A stretch of DNA of 64,000 bases from an uncultured SAR116 cluster alpha proteobacterium (GTDB lineage: Bacteria; Pseudomonadota; Alphaproteobacteria; Puniceispirillales; Puniceispirillaceae), in contig CABYPW010000003.1 of the NCBI GenBank assembly GCA_902520885.1, forward strand, positions 119,489-183,488, in the 5' to 3' direction. Below, one piece after another: positions 17,848 to 26,802 of this stretch. Position 1 is the stretch's first letter. Each line of letters opens with the position of its first letter. The translations under genes and the position numbers were made by a program. The notes beneath the pieces were generated by a model. That model did not search any database and was not told where the DNA came from. It was given only the letters and a program-made list of their open reading frames with translations.

Positions 17848-18510
17848 ATGGAAAACCAAATAAGTTTCTTTAGTAGTTTTGCTTTAAACGATATTTTCTT
17901 TATGGCTGAAGCAGCTTATAGAACGTTATTGATTTCTATAATCTCAATCTCGATTGGAACTTTTATTGGCGGTATATTTGGTTGGATGTTGTTTGAGGGG
18001 CGTATTATTGCAATCATATTATTGGGTCCTATTTTAGATGTTTTCAGGTCTGTGCCTCTTATAATTCAACTTGTTCTATTTTATAATTTTGCTCCTATCG
18101 TTGGTTTTGACCTTAATGCATTTGAATCTGGATTGGTTATCCTAACGTTATACACAGCAGCTCTTGTTGCAAATGTTGTGAGAGGCGGTATTGCATCTGT
18201 TGGCCAATCAATGCGAAGGGCGGCACGTTCTTTAGGTATGAATTATTGGCAGGATTTACGCTATGTGGTTTTCCCAATTGGCGTACGTGCAATTTTTCCA
18301 TCTTGGGTTGGTGTTGCACTTGGCGTATTGAAAGATAGCGCGCTAGTTTCAGTTTTAGGATATGTCGAGCTTCTCCGTGCAAGCCAAATTCTTATGACAA
18401 GAACGCAGGAGCCTTTATTGATTATAGCTGTAGCTGGGGCATTTTATTTTGCTCTATCTTACCCAATCTCACGTTTTTCCGCTAGGTTTGAGAGGAAATG
18501 GTCCCAATGA
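17848..18510 (+). CDS. Amino-acid ABC transporter permease, second subunit
   Basis: The protein has 220 residues with the same architecture as the preceding permease. [19 protein letters not shown] near the middle and [30 protein letters not shown] as the ATPase-contact loop identify it. The two permeases share the RSLGMN(L/Y)WQ core but are otherwise divergent, so they form a heterodimeric pore. Its stop codon overlaps the preferred start of the ATPase gene (ATGA at 18507-18510), indicating translational coupling. Confidence 0.9.
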   Translation: MENQISFFSSFALNDIFFMAEAAYRTLLISIISISIGTFIGGIFGWMLFEGRIIAIILLGPILDVFRSVPLIIQLVLFYNFAPIVGFDLNAFESGLVILTLYTAALVANVVRGGIASVGQSMRRAARSLGMNYWQDLRYVVFPIGVRAIFPSWVGVALGVLKDSALVSVLGYVELLRASQILMTRTQEPLLIIAVAGAFYFALSYPISRFSARFERKWSQ

Positions 18511-19229
18511 TTAAAATACAAGAACTACAAAAATATTTCGGGCAATTGCATGTTTTAAGAGGCATTGACCTGCAAGTGGAAAAGGGGGAAGTTTTATCTG
18601 TGATAGGGGCCTCCGGTTCTGGAAAATCAACGTTACTCTACTGCATAAACGGCCTGGAGCAAATTCAGGGCGGCACAATTACAGTTGACGGTGTGAAAGT
18701 CCATGATAAAGGAACAGATTTAAATAATTTGCGTCAATCCATGGGTATGGTATTTCAGCAATGGAATAGTTTCCCGCATTTAACAGCCATTGAGAATGTT
18801 GCTTTGGCACCTAGAATCGTAAAAAAGAAAACAAAGTCTGAGGCAATAGAAATTGCTAAAAACCAATTAGTTCATGTGGGTTTAGAGGATAAGTTAAATG
18901 TTTATCCAAGTGAGTTGTCAGGGGGACAACAGCAAAGACTTGCAATTGCAAGAGCATTGGCAATGGACCCTCAGTATATGTTATTTGATGAAGCCACTTC
19001 AGCCTTGGATCCAGAATTGGTGGGAGAAGTGCTCGAGACTATGAGGTTGCTTGCAGAAGAGGGTATGACCATGATTTGTGTTACACATGAGATGGGTTTT
19101 GCAAGAGATGTTTCTGATAGAGTTGCTTTTTTTCATGATGGTATCATAGAGGAAATTGACACTGCAAAAAACATTTTTGAAAATCCAAAATCAGAATTAA
19201 CTAAAAAATTCTTATCCAAAGTCAGATAA
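18507..19229 (+). CDS. Amino-acid ABC transporter ATP-binding protein (GlnQ type)
   Basis: The protein has 240 residues, reading [20 protein letters not shown]. Walker A is GASGSGKST, the Q-loop is in [13 protein letters not shown], the signature is [15 protein letters not shown], Walker B is [13 protein letters not shown] and the H-loop is in VTHEMGFA. An ATG at 18498 gives three more residues but abuts the GAGGAA ribosome site, whereas ATG 18507 is ideally spaced and overlaps the permease stop, so it is chosen. It energises the importer encoded by the three preceding genes. Confidence 0.93.
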   Translation: MIKIQELQKYFGQLHVLRGIDLQVEKGEVLSVIGASGSGKSTLLYCINGLEQIQGGTITVDGVKVHDKGTDLNNLRQSMGMVFQQWNSFPHLTAIENVALAPRIVKKKTKSEAIEIAKNQLVHVGLEDKLNVYPSELSGGQQQRLAIARALAMDPQYMLFDEATSALDPELVGEVLETMRLLAEEGMTMICVTHEMGFARDVSDRVAFFHDGIIEEIDTAKNIFENPKSELTKKFLSKVR

Positions 19230-19389
19230 ATTCTGCATATTCTTTATTTGAATTTAAGGTACCCACAATATGTTGATTTTTTTATGGACGGAAAAGAGTA
19301 TTTTTAAAAAATAGCTGCTTTACTGCAACGTTTTTAGGTGTGCGTATATTTTATAAATGCAAAAATTCCCTACTTGAAAAAAACCGTTT

Positions 19390-20127
19390 TTAGTGCATCA
19401 GCTCACCACCATTTACAAAAAAATTCGAACCTGTTGTAAATTTTGATGAGAGAATCGACTCAGTCATTTGAATAACATCTTCCCGCTTTCCTAATCTATC
19501 CATGGGAATTCCAGAAAGAACTTTTTTCAGTCCTTCTTGAGTGTTGAGATTATAACGTGATACAACCTCATCCGTATCAACGGCACTTGGGGTAAGACAG
19601 TTTACGGCAATTCGGGGAGCAAGTTCTCTCGCCATACACTTAGTAAGTGCCAATATTCCTCCCTTAGCGCTGCAAAAATTCGCTCCGTTCAATCTGCCCT
19701 GAATGCCACATCCAGCACCCAATGTGATAATGTGTCCTGATTCGCCTTTGTATTGCCTTGAAAATTCCTGAGAGCTAATGAACGTTCCTTTTAAGTGAGT
19801 GTCAACAACTTTGTCCCAGGATTCATCGTCCATTTGCATAAATGACTTGTCAATATTTATTCCAGCACAATTAATGATAACTTCTATTTGTCCAACTTTT
19901 TCGTTTGCTAGGGCAAACAAATTTTGTACCTGTTTTCTGTTTTTAACGTCAGCTGGTATAATCAGATGTTTGCCTTTAAATTTGTTAGCAACCATTTTTT
20001 TTTCGGTAAGTTCTGCTGTTGTTGGAGTTCGAGTATTTATGACCACCGTTTCACCATTACTTAAAAAGTGTTCCGCAAGAGCAAAGCCCAAACCGTTTGA
20101 AGCACCTGTGATTAGAATCTTTCGCAT
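19390..20127 (-). CDS. Short-chain dehydrogenase/reductase homologue lacking catalytic residues
   Basis: The protein has 245 residues with a full SDR fold. The cofactor motif GASNGLG is at 8-14, and a NCAG at 86-89 replaces NNAG. The catalytic tetrad is badly altered: the usual Asn is H111 (DTHLKG), the Ser is A138 (TLGAGCG), and the Tyr is F151 (GANFCSAKGG); only K155 remains. The codon for F151 reads TTT in the sequence, so it is not an ambiguous translation. It is the last gene of the TRAP operon, 21 bases after the large permease. It may be a binding or regulatory protein, or use unusual chemistry; ordinary alcohol dehydrogenase activity is not expected. Confidence 0.85.
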   Translation of the reverse strand: MRKILITGASNGLGFALAEHFLSNGETVVINTRTPTTAELTEKKMVANKFKGKHLIIPADVKNRKQVQNLFALANEKVGQIEVIINCAGINIDKSFMQMDDESWDKVVDTHLKGTFISSQEFSRQYKGESGHIITLGAGCGIQGRLNGANFCSAKGGILALTKCMARELAPRIAVNCLTPSAVDTDEVVSRYNLNTQEGLKKVLSGIPMDRLGKREDVIQMTESILSSKFTTGSNFFVNGGELMH

Positions 20128-20148
20128 GAATACGTCCCCTTTTTTAGC

Positions 20149-21426
20149 CTAATAACCAAGTAGATTTGGAATAAATAAAGTGATTTGTGGCACATAACTG
20201 ATTGTTAAGAGAGTTATTAGTAGTACAAACATGAAAGGAAGCAATGGCCTAAAAACAGCTTCGATAGGCAGTTTGCTCAAACCACATGCAACATATAAAC
20301 AAACGCCAACAGGTGGAGTAAACAAGGACATCGATACGTTTGCCGCTACAAAGATCCCAATATGGATAGGGTCCATACCAAGTGCTATACCGGCGGGAAC
20401 TAAAATTGGCATTAAGATTATAATCGCAGGCAGTGCATCCATAATCATTCCAAGAAGGAAAAATAATATATTCACACAAATAACAAATACAATCCAGTTA
20501 TCAGCAAAGGTAACAATGAACTGAGCTATTAAATGCGGGATTCGATCAAAAGCTAAAACAAAAGAAAAACAGCTTGCCATTGATAATACTAACATAACAA
20601 TACCAGTTAGTTTTGCGGCTTGCAGAAAAATAGCTGGTAATTCTTTCCAACCCATTTCTTTATAAACAAACATGGAGACAATAAAACCATAAACGACCGC
20701 TACAGCAGAGGCCTCTGTTGGCGTAAAAACACCCCCTAAAATACCGCCAAGAATAATAATTGGCATAAAAATAGCTAAAATTCCCTCTTTAAATATTTTA
20801 AATTTTTCTCCCAGACTTGTTTTTTCTGTTACAGGTAGATCCAACTTTTTTGAAAAGTAAAAACATAAACACATTAACGCCACTGCATTAAAAATACCCG
20901 GTAAGATTCCTGCTGCAAACAAACCACCGATTGATATACCAGAGACAATACCAATTATAATAAGATCTATAGATGGAGGTATAATTGAAGCAGTTGCTCC
21001 TGAAGCCGCCAAAAGAGCTGTTGCAAATGGTTTAGGATATTTTCTTTTCAACATTTCTGGCATTGTAGTAGAGCCTATCGCGGCTGTATCAGCGCTTGCT
21101 GAACCACACACACCAGAGAAGAACATAGTTGCCAAAATAACTACAAACCCAAGTCCTCCCTTTACTCTCCCAACAAATATTAAGCAAAAATTAACAATTC
21201 TAGCAGCTATACCGCCACTACCCATTATAGTACCAGCCAAAATAAACATTGGTATTGCAAGAAGGGTAAAACTATTGATACCAGTCAAAAACTTTTGGGG
21301 TGCGAGAACTAATAATTCTGGTGAGAGAGAATAGAGACCCACGATAGATGCCATACCGAGAGATACTGCTATTGGAATAGACATTAGTAGTGAAATGAAT
21401 AGCACGGAAAAGACTGCAATAATCAT
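20149..21426 (-). CDS. dctM: TRAP transporter large permease (DctM type)
   Basis: The protein has 425 residues with about twelve hydrophobic segments. It contains the family stretches IPMFILAGTIMGSGGIAARI, GFVVILATMFFSGVCGSASADTAAIG (two pore hairpin signatures), GVFTPTEASAVAVVYG and LGMIMDALPAIIILMPILVP. It forms the Na+-coupled transport core in the inner membrane. Its ATG overlaps the stop of the small permease by four bases, so the pair is translationally coupled. Confidence 0.95.
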   Translation of the reverse strand: MIIAVFSVLFISLLMSIPIAVSLGMASIVGLYSLSPELLVLAPQKFLTGINSFTLLAIPMFILAGTIMGSGGIAARIVNFCLIFVGRVKGGLGFVVILATMFFSGVCGSASADTAAIGSTTMPEMLKRKYPKPFATALLAASGATASIIPPSIDLIIIGIVSGISIGGLFAAGILPGIFNAVALMCLCFYFSKKLDLPVTEKTSLGEKFKIFKEGILAIFMPIIILGGILGGVFTPTEASAVAVVYGFIVSMFVYKEMGWKELPAIFLQAAKLTGIVMLVLSMASCFSFVLAFDRIPHLIAQFIVTFADNWIVFVICVNILFFLLGMIMDALPAIIILMPILVPAGIALGMDPIHIGIFVAANVSMSLFTPPVGVCLYVACGLSKLPIEAVFRPLLPFMFVLLITLLTISYVPQITLFIPNLLGY

Positions 21427-21920
21427 TTTTCTTCAGACTTGGTCAATTTTGGGATGATTTTTATGGCTGATATAAGCGAGAATATCGAAATTAATCCGCT
21501 TGCAACAACTATAGAACTATATGGGATTTGCATTGAAATCTGAAGAGCTGGTGCGACATGACCGTTTACACTATGTACAAAAATTACCGAATAATAACAT
21601 ATTATTATAAAAAATATTGCAACGGTGACGTGGATACAAAAAGAAGTAAATTTTTGCTGCTTCTCGGGTAATTTGGTTACCAAAATAGTAAGTGCAAAAT
21701 GTGACTTTGTTTTAAATGCATAGGCGGCGCTCAACATTGATAGCCAAATTAAGATGAACCTTGCAAGCTCTTCAGACCAGGAAAGTGGGGCTTCAAATAT
21801 ATAGCGCGCTATTACTTGTGAAAAAACTGTTAGGGTCATAGCAACTAAGAGGAAGACAAGTACAATCTCTAAGTAGTTCTTAAAAAGAAAAAAGTTAAGC
21901 TTTTTTAGTTGCTCAATCAT
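21423..21920 (-). CDS. dctQ: TRAP transporter small permease (DctQ type)
   Basis: The protein has 165 residues with four hydrophobic helices. The segment RYIFEAPLSWSEELARFILIWLSMLSAAYAF is the classical DctQ signature around the second helix. It pairs with the large permease encoded immediately downstream. It is separated from the binding-protein gene by a hairpin and about 90 bases. Confidence 0.93.
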   Translation of the reverse strand: MIEQLKKLNFFLFKNYLEIVLVFLLVAMTLTVFSQVIARYIFEAPLSWSEELARFILIWLSMLSAAYAFKTKSHFALTILVTKLPEKQQKFTSFCIHVTVAIFFIIICYYSVIFVHSVNGHVAPALQISMQIPYSSIVVASGLISIFSLISAIKIIPKLTKSEEK

Positions 21921-21974
21921 GCGGGCTTATCTTTTCTTGCTTGTATGTTTCTGTCTGCCTTGGTTAAAAAAACT

Positions 21975-22004
21975 GTAACAGGCAGAAATTTTTCTGCCTG
22001 TTAC
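21975..22004 (-). terminator. Intercistronic hairpin after the TRAP binding-protein gene
   Basis: Perfect 14-base arms (GTAACAGGCAGAAA paired with TTTCTGCCTGTTAC) around a two-base centre lie just after the minus-strand stop of the binding-protein gene. On the minus strand a run of seven T follows almost at once. This is a strong intrinsic terminator or attenuator, so only part of the transcripts should continue into the permease genes. Confidence 0.85.
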
Positions 22005-22012
22005 TTTTCTAA

Positions 22013-22993
22013 TTATTGTTTGGCCAAAGCCTCAATTGCTGCCATTCCACCAACATTATCAGCATTTTTTAAGTATACAGACTCAACTTTTTCTCTAAAA
22101 GGACCAAGGTCAACGTCATAGAATTTTAATCCTTTTTCTTTTAGTTGTTTTAAAGCATCACCAGTCATACTTGCCATCGCTGCTCTCTCAACAGAGACTG
22201 AAGATTCAGCCGCATCGATCACTTTTTCTTTCAAATCAGCTGGCAAAGTATCCAAAAATTTATTGCTACAAATAAGACCTGCTCCTAAATACATGTGACC
22301 AGTTAGGGAAACATGCTCAGTTACCTCATAAAAATTTTCTACGAGTAAATCAACGTGGTCCGTCTCTGCACCATCAATTACGCCTTGTTGGATGGATGTG
22401 TAAACTTCGCCAAAAGACATTGGAGTCGCCTGGGCGCCGAGAGCATTGAATGTATCAATAAGAACAGGGCTTCCCATTACTCTAATTTTTAAACCCTTTA
22501 GGTCATCTGGTGATTTTACAGCTCTCTCATCATTCCAGACATTTCTTATACCTGAAAAATACCAACCCATAAATTCTGCGTTTAAAGCAGTCTCAACCTT
22601 CTCAGCGAGTTCGGAACCAATTGGGCCATCAACTACCCTGTAAAAATGGTCAACGTCGTCAAAAACAAAAGGTAAATTCAATAAATCAGCCTCTGGCACA
22701 AAAGGTGCTAAGCCGCCTCCGGCACTTTCAATTGCGCACTGAAGAGTTCCTAGCTTGATCATTTGACTGGTCGACTCCTCGTCACCAAGCTGTTCACCAG
22801 GAAATATCTGTACCTCGATAGCACCATTTGAAGATTTTTCGAGTTCGGACTTAAATGCAAGGGCACCGTCTTGAAATGGATGTTGCTCAGGCCCGTTATG
22901 CGCTAATTTTATAGTGTAGTCAGCGGCATTAGCGTTTGAAAAAACGTACATGAGTGATATCAATAATGATGAAAATAATTTAAGTAATTTCAT
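22013..22993 (-). CDS. dctP: TRAP transporter substrate-binding protein (DctP type)
   Basis: The protein has 326 residues with signal peptide MKLLKLFSSLLISLMYVFSNANA. The mature part has FPGEQLGDEES, LKGLKIRVMGSP with R171 as the conserved carboxylate-binding arginine, and MSFGEVYTSIQQGVIDGAE, all standard for the DctP family. The ligand is therefore probably an organic acid. The surrounding SDR and aldo/keto reductase hint at a sugar acid or hydroxy acid; hydroxyproline genes nearby are another possible link. It is followed by a terminator-like hairpin. Confidence 0.93.
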   Translation of the reverse strand: MKLLKLFSSLLISLMYVFSNANAADYTIKLAHNGPEQHPFQDGALAFKSELEKSSNGAIEVQIFPGEQLGDEESTSQMIKLGTLQCAIESAGGGLAPFVPEADLLNLPFVFDDVDHFYRVVDGPIGSELAEKVETALNAEFMGWYFSGIRNVWNDERAVKSPDDLKGLKIRVMGSPVLIDTFNALGAQATPMSFGEVYTSIQQGVIDGAETDHVDLLVENFYEVTEHVSLTGHMYLGAGLICSNKFLDTLPADLKEKVIDAAESSVSVERAAMASMTGDALKQLKEKGLKFYDVDLGPFREKVESVYLKNADNVGGMAAIEALAKQ

Positions 22994-23193
22994 TTTTCTT
23001 CCTTTCTTAATTGTTGTTTGATACTCCCCGTTAGAAAGTTACTGAAAGATATTTATAAAATTCACAGCAACTCTTCCCCCAAAAAAATTGTCTTTTATCA
23101 AATATTATTATTGTTCCATGAATTCTGTTTCGTTGTTTATAAACTGTAAATCGCATGCATTATCAATAAAACTCATATTTATGTTTAAAATAG

Positions 23194-24243
23194 TCAATTG
23201 TTTCTATCCCAAGTCACGCTCATTTTCATCCAATCAGCAGTATTGTGAAAATCACTAACAACGCTGCCAGGAGGCACTAATTTGTCACATAATAAACGGG
23301 TTTCCTCTGATAAAGACATCTCAATAACCGGCAAAATATCATTTAGCTGGTCTAAAGTTCGAGGGCCGATCAAAGGAGCCGTTATCCCTTCTTGATCCCT
23401 AGTCCAAATGATTGAAAGTTGTGCTGGTGTAATTCCTAATTCTTTAGCAATAAGACTGAATTCTTTACCTACAGCTAAGCCCTTTTGAGTAACTCTATCT
23501 GCATAAAATCCCCCACGAAGCTTTGCTCTAGAGTTTTCAGGAAAGTTCTCAGTCGAATCATACCTACCCGCTAAAACACCCATTCCCATTGGTGCCCAAG
23601 TTATTAAACCTAAGCCATGCTTTTTAGCCAACGGGACGAGTTCATTTTCTATCCTTCTATCTAGCAAATTATAAGGGGGTTGTTCACAAACAAATCGAAC
23701 CAGGTTTTTGAGTTCACTTACCATTAGTGCTTCCATGATAGTCCAAGGAGCATGGGTGCTGCAACCTACATACAAAACCTTACCTTGTCGAACTAAATGA
23801 TCTAATGCAGATAGTTGTTCCTCCCATGGAATATCAGGAGAAGGTCTGTGAATTTGATAAAGGTCTATATAATCTGTCCCTAGTCTCTTAAGCGAATTTT
23901 CGCATGCACGGATAATATTTAATCTTGTGTGGCCATGGTCATTGGGCTCAAACAAAGCCGGGTCGTCTACCGAGTATCCTGGTCTTCGTCTGCCATGGTC
24001 AACTTTAGTAGCAATTATAGTTTTATGTCTTCTTTTATTAGCCTTAAGTGCTCTGCCAATTATTTTCTCGCCTTCACCCTCAGCATAAACATCACCTGTA
24101 TCGATAAGATTTATACCTGCATCAAGAGCTTTGTCCAAAATTAATGCACACTCTTTTTCTGGCGTAGGATCAGCAAAATTGTCGGTTCCCAAGCAAAGAC
24201 TGCTAACATTAATTCCAGTTCGTCCTAATGTTCTATATTCCAT
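23194..24243 (-). CDS. Aldo/keto reductase
   Basis: The protein has 349 residues, starting MEYRTLGRTGINVSSLCLGT. The family tetrad is visible in NLIDTGDVYAEGEGE (Asp and Tyr), in KVDHG (Lys) and in DLYQIHRP (His). GCSTHAPWTI and LIGPRTLDQL are further hallmarks. It should reduce or oxidise a carbonyl with NADPH in the cytoplasm. It lies 200 bases upstream of the TRAP binding-protein gene on the same strand and may head that operon, making it a candidate enzyme for the imported compound. Confidence 0.9.
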   Translation of the reverse strand: MEYRTLGRTGINVSSLCLGTDNFADPTPEKECALILDKALDAGINLIDTGDVYAEGEGEKIIGRALKANKRRHKTIIATKVDHGRRRPGYSVDDPALFEPNDHGHTRLNIIRACENSLKRLGTDYIDLYQIHRPSPDIPWEEQLSALDHLVRQGKVLYVGCSTHAPWTIMEALMVSELKNLVRFVCEQPPYNLLDRRIENELVPLAKKHGLGLITWAPMGMGVLAGRYDSTENFPENSRAKLRGGFYADRVTQKGLAVGKEFSLIAKELGITPAQLSIIWTRDQEGITAPLIGPRTLDQLNDILPVIEMSLSEETRLLCDKLVPPGSVVSDFHNTADWMKMSVTWDRNN

Positions 24244-24534
24244 AATTCACTATACTAATCATTTATCTGCCAATTTCATTTTTGCTGCCTCAATAGTTTT
24301 AAAGTAAACAACAAACACTTGCCAGCTACAACAGTAGTTTAAAAAAAAAGGGGGTTGTTGTGTTATTGCACAAAATTTAAACAGATTAAGTAAGCTTAAA
24401 TAACTGTAATATTTAAAAAAATTGATTGATTTGTGTAATTGCGAAATTTGAAGATTTTCAATTTTTTTATTGTTTTGTCTAATTACTATTGATTTTAAAC
24501 ATCCAACCCCAATTCATTACCATATTGTTAAGTA

Positions 24535-24663
24535 ATGTTTTATGTAAGTAAATTTTTTCAGGATTTGGGCTTGACCCCACAATCTCAAATTAATGAGTGG
24601 CTCGATACTGTTTATAATTCGTTATCAGCGGAAACAAATTTAAAAAAAAACTGTGTTATATAG
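24535..24663 (+). CDS. Possible 42-residue small protein or gene remnant
   Basis: The frame runs from ATG 24535 to TAG 24661-24663 and encodes a peptide starting MFYVSKFFQDLGLTPQSQIN. The composition is protein-like (amphipathic, Asp-Trp rich middle), and a hairpin follows 15 bases after the stop. There is no convincing ribosome site, and I do not recognise the family. It could be the leftover start of a lost gene. Confidence is low. Confidence 0.2.
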   Translation: MFYVSKFFQDLGLTPQSQINEWLDTVYNSLSAETNLKKNCVI

Positions 24664-24677
24664 CTGAATATCTTGCT

Positions 24678-24703
24678 TGATGGTACCGCTTTCGATACCA
24701 TCA
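24678..24703. repeat. 26-base inverted repeat upstream of the hydroxyproline operon
   Basis: Arms TGATGGTA and TACCATCA are perfect, and an inner CG/CG pair with a CTTT loop extends the symmetry after one mismatch on each side. The right arm is followed by GCTTTTC. It lies 172 bases before the first hydroxyproline gene. It could be an operator for an unlinked regulator or the terminator of the small frame before it; the weak T-run favours an operator. Confidence 0.6.
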
Positions 24704-24874
24704 GCTTTTCATAACATAGTAATTTTACGGCAATAATGTTAACCGATAAGCAATTTCGAGAAGCTAAGCTAGGAGCTTTATTTATCGCTTGAGCGAGACT
24801 CAATCTGCTTACAGTGGTTATAGCTTAGTGCACGAATAATATGTTACAGTATTGTTTTGATGGAAGGAATGTAA

Positions 24875-25825
24875 ATGGTTAGTTCAGTTTTTTCAGGATG
24901 TATGCCAGCACTTATGACGCCATGTGATGCTAATCGTAATCCAGATTATGAAGCATTAGTGAAAAAAGCGTCTGAGCTAATTTCTATTGGAATGTCTGCA
25001 GTCATTTATTGCGGATCAATGGGGGATTGGCCACTTCTTACAGATGAAGAAAGAATGATGGGTGTAGAACATTTAGTCCGCGCAAATATTCCTGTTATTG
25101 TTGGAACAGGAGCAGTAAACACTAAATCTGCTGTGTGTCATGCAGAACATGCAAAAAAAGTAGGTGCGCTTGGTATGATGGTCATTCCGCGTGTGCTCTC
25201 TAGAGGGTCCTCAGCTAGTGCCCAAAAAGCCCATTTCAAAGCTATACTGTCAGCTGCAGAAAATTTACCCTCTGTTATTTATAACAGTCCCTATTACGGA
25301 TTCGCAACGAGAGCAGACCTATTTTTTGAGCTAAGAGAAGAACATCCAAACCTTGTCGGATTTAAGGAGTTTGGGGGCAATAAAGATTTAAGATATGCGG
25401 CTGAATTCATTACGTCGCGCGATGAAAATGTGACCTTAATGATTGGAGTGGATACGGGGGTATATCACGGGTTTGTAAATTGCGGTGCTTCAGGTGCAAT
25501 CACAGGTATAGGGAATGCGCTTCCGAAAGAAGTATTGTTGCTTACTAAACTTTGTCAAGAGGCAGCTATTGGGAACGCTATATCACGCCGCCAAGCACAG
25601 GAACTAGATGCCGCATTAGCTGTTTTATCTAGTTTCGATGAAGGTCCGGACCTTGTTCTTTATTATAAATATTTAATGGTGTTAAACGGAGAGCCAGAAT
25701 ACGAGCTGCATTTCAATAAAACTGATTTTTTGTCTGCATCCCAAAAACATTACATAGAAAAGCAATATCAATTATTTAAAGCTTGGTATGATGATTGGAC
25801 CAAGCATGAAGCGCTTATAAATTGA
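24875..25825 (+). CDS. DHDPS-family pyrroline-4-hydroxy-2-carboxylate deaminase (predicted)
   Basis: The protein has 316 residues with a (beta/alpha)8 fold of the dihydrodipicolinate synthase/NAL family. The Schiff-base lysine is K164 in LVGFKEFGG and the catalytic tyrosine is Y136 in VIYNSPYYG. The start MVSSVFSGCMPALMTPCDAN and CGSMGDWPLLTDEER fit the subgroup found next to hydroxyproline epimerases. There it deaminates 1-pyrroline-4-hydroxy-2-carboxylate to 2-oxoglutarate semialdehyde. It is the first gene of the operon; its stop overlaps the TTG start of the epimerase. The 2-oxoglutarate semialdehyde dehydrogenase needed next is not in the window. Confidence 0.85.
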   Translation: MVSSVFSGCMPALMTPCDANRNPDYEALVKKASELISIGMSAVIYCGSMGDWPLLTDEERMMGVEHLVRANIPVIVGTGAVNTKSAVCHAEHAKKVGALGMMVIPRVLSRGSSASAQKAHFKAILSAAENLPSVIYNSPYYGFATRADLFFELREEHPNLVGFKEFGGNKDLRYAAEFITSRDENVTLMIGVDTGVYHGFVNCGASGAITGIGNALPKEVLLLTKLCQEAAIGNAISRRQAQELDAALAVLSSFDEGPDLVLYYKYLMVLNGEPEYELHFNKTDFLSASQKHYIEKQYQLFKAWYDDWTKHEALIN

Positions 25826-26757
25826 CTAAAGTAATAGATAGCCATACGGGTGGTGAGCCCACTAGAGTTATTATTGAGGGTGGGCCGGATTTAGGGTCTG
25901 GTCCAATTTCTGAACGAGCACGCTTGCTTGAAACAAAGCATAACGAATTTTGTCGCTCCGTCTTATGCGAGCCAAGAGGTTATGATGCAATGGTGGGAGC
26001 ATTAATTGTTGCACCAGTGGAAGAGAATTGTCTTACAGGGGTCATATTTTTTAATACTTCACAAAATCTGGGCATGTGTGGTCATGCAACTGTGGGTCTT
26101 CTTGTCACGCTTCACTATTTGGGCAAAATATCAGTGGGCAATTATAAAATAGAAACCCCCGTCGGCATTATAAGCGCTCAATTACATGATCCCAATACTG
26201 TTTCAGTAATTAATGTAGAAAGCTACAGATTTAAAAAAGGTGTATCTATCCAGGTTGAACAATTTGGAGAAATAACAGGAGATATAGCTTGGGGTGGAAA
26301 TTGGTTTTTTTTAGTAAATAATTCACCTATATCTGTGCAATTTGAGAACATTAACAGATTGTTAAATTTCACCTCTTCTATCAAAAGTGCACTAAAACAG
26401 CAGCATATAACTGCACCTGATGGTTCAGAGATAGACCATATTGAATTATTTGGTAAGCCAATCAATGAACAAGCCCAAAGTAAGAATTTTGTCTTATGTT
26501 CAAGCGGGGATTATGATAGGTCACCTTGTGGAACTGGATGTTCAGCAAAACTTGCCTGTTTAGCAGAAGAAGGTTTGTTGCCAGAAAATAAGGAGTGGAT
26601 ACAAGAAAGTATTATCGGTAGCCTTTATTCAACGCACTATAGTTGGTCAATGGGTGGGAATATTATACCAACCATAACTGGAAAAGCCTTTGTAACATCA
26701 GAAGCAACATTGCATTTCAATCCGCTTGACCCGTATAGTTATGGGATTAGTCTGTAA
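25822..26757 (+). CDS. 4-hydroxyproline 2-epimerase (proline racemase family)
   Basis: The protein has 311 residues, beginning with TTG inside the overlap with the upstream stop. It interconverts trans-4-hydroxy-L-proline and cis-4-hydroxy-D-proline. Both catalytic cysteines are present: C86 in GMCGHAT and C236 in DRSPCGTGCSAK, with H88 and D232 beside them, so it has the two-base Cys/Cys machinery of epimerases and not the Cys/Thr set of dehydratases. The start MTKVIDSHTGGEPTRV is typical. It feeds the D-amino-acid dehydrogenase encoded next. Confidence 0.92.
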   Translation: MTKVIDSHTGGEPTRVIIEGGPDLGSGPISERARLLETKHNEFCRSVLCEPRGYDAMVGALIVAPVEENCLTGVIFFNTSQNLGMCGHATVGLLVTLHYLGKISVGNYKIETPVGIISAQLHDPNTVSVINVESYRFKKGVSIQVEQFGEITGDIAWGGNWFFLVNNSPISVQFENINRLLNFTSSIKSALKQQHITAPDGSEIDHIELFGKPINEQAQSKNFVLCSSGDYDRSPCGTGCSAKLACLAEEGLLPENKEWIQESIIGSLYSTHYSWSMGGNIIPTITGKAFVTSEATLHFNPLDPYSYGISL

Positions 26758-26802
26758 TAAATAATGTTTGTATTGCATCTCTGTTTATCATTGGAGCAAT
26801 AA

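Larger units (their letters stand above)
24244..24874. other. 631-base intergenic region upstream of the hydroxyproline operon
   Basis: This is the largest gap in the window. It divides the minus-strand TRAP operon from the plus-strand hydroxyproline operon and must hold both promoters. It contains an A/G tract (9 A then 5 G near 24342-24355), a doubtful 42-codon reading frame (24535-24663) and a strong inverted repeat (24678-24703). No tRNA, riboswitch or transposon end is recognisable. A short minus-strand frame at 24612-24803 has no ribosome site and looks spurious. Confidence 0.6.

Noticed and set aside
24612..24803. 63-codon minus-strand frame in the large gap
   Set aside because: No ribosome site, low-complexity Ser/Phe-rich translation, and it spans the inverted repeat; likely chance.
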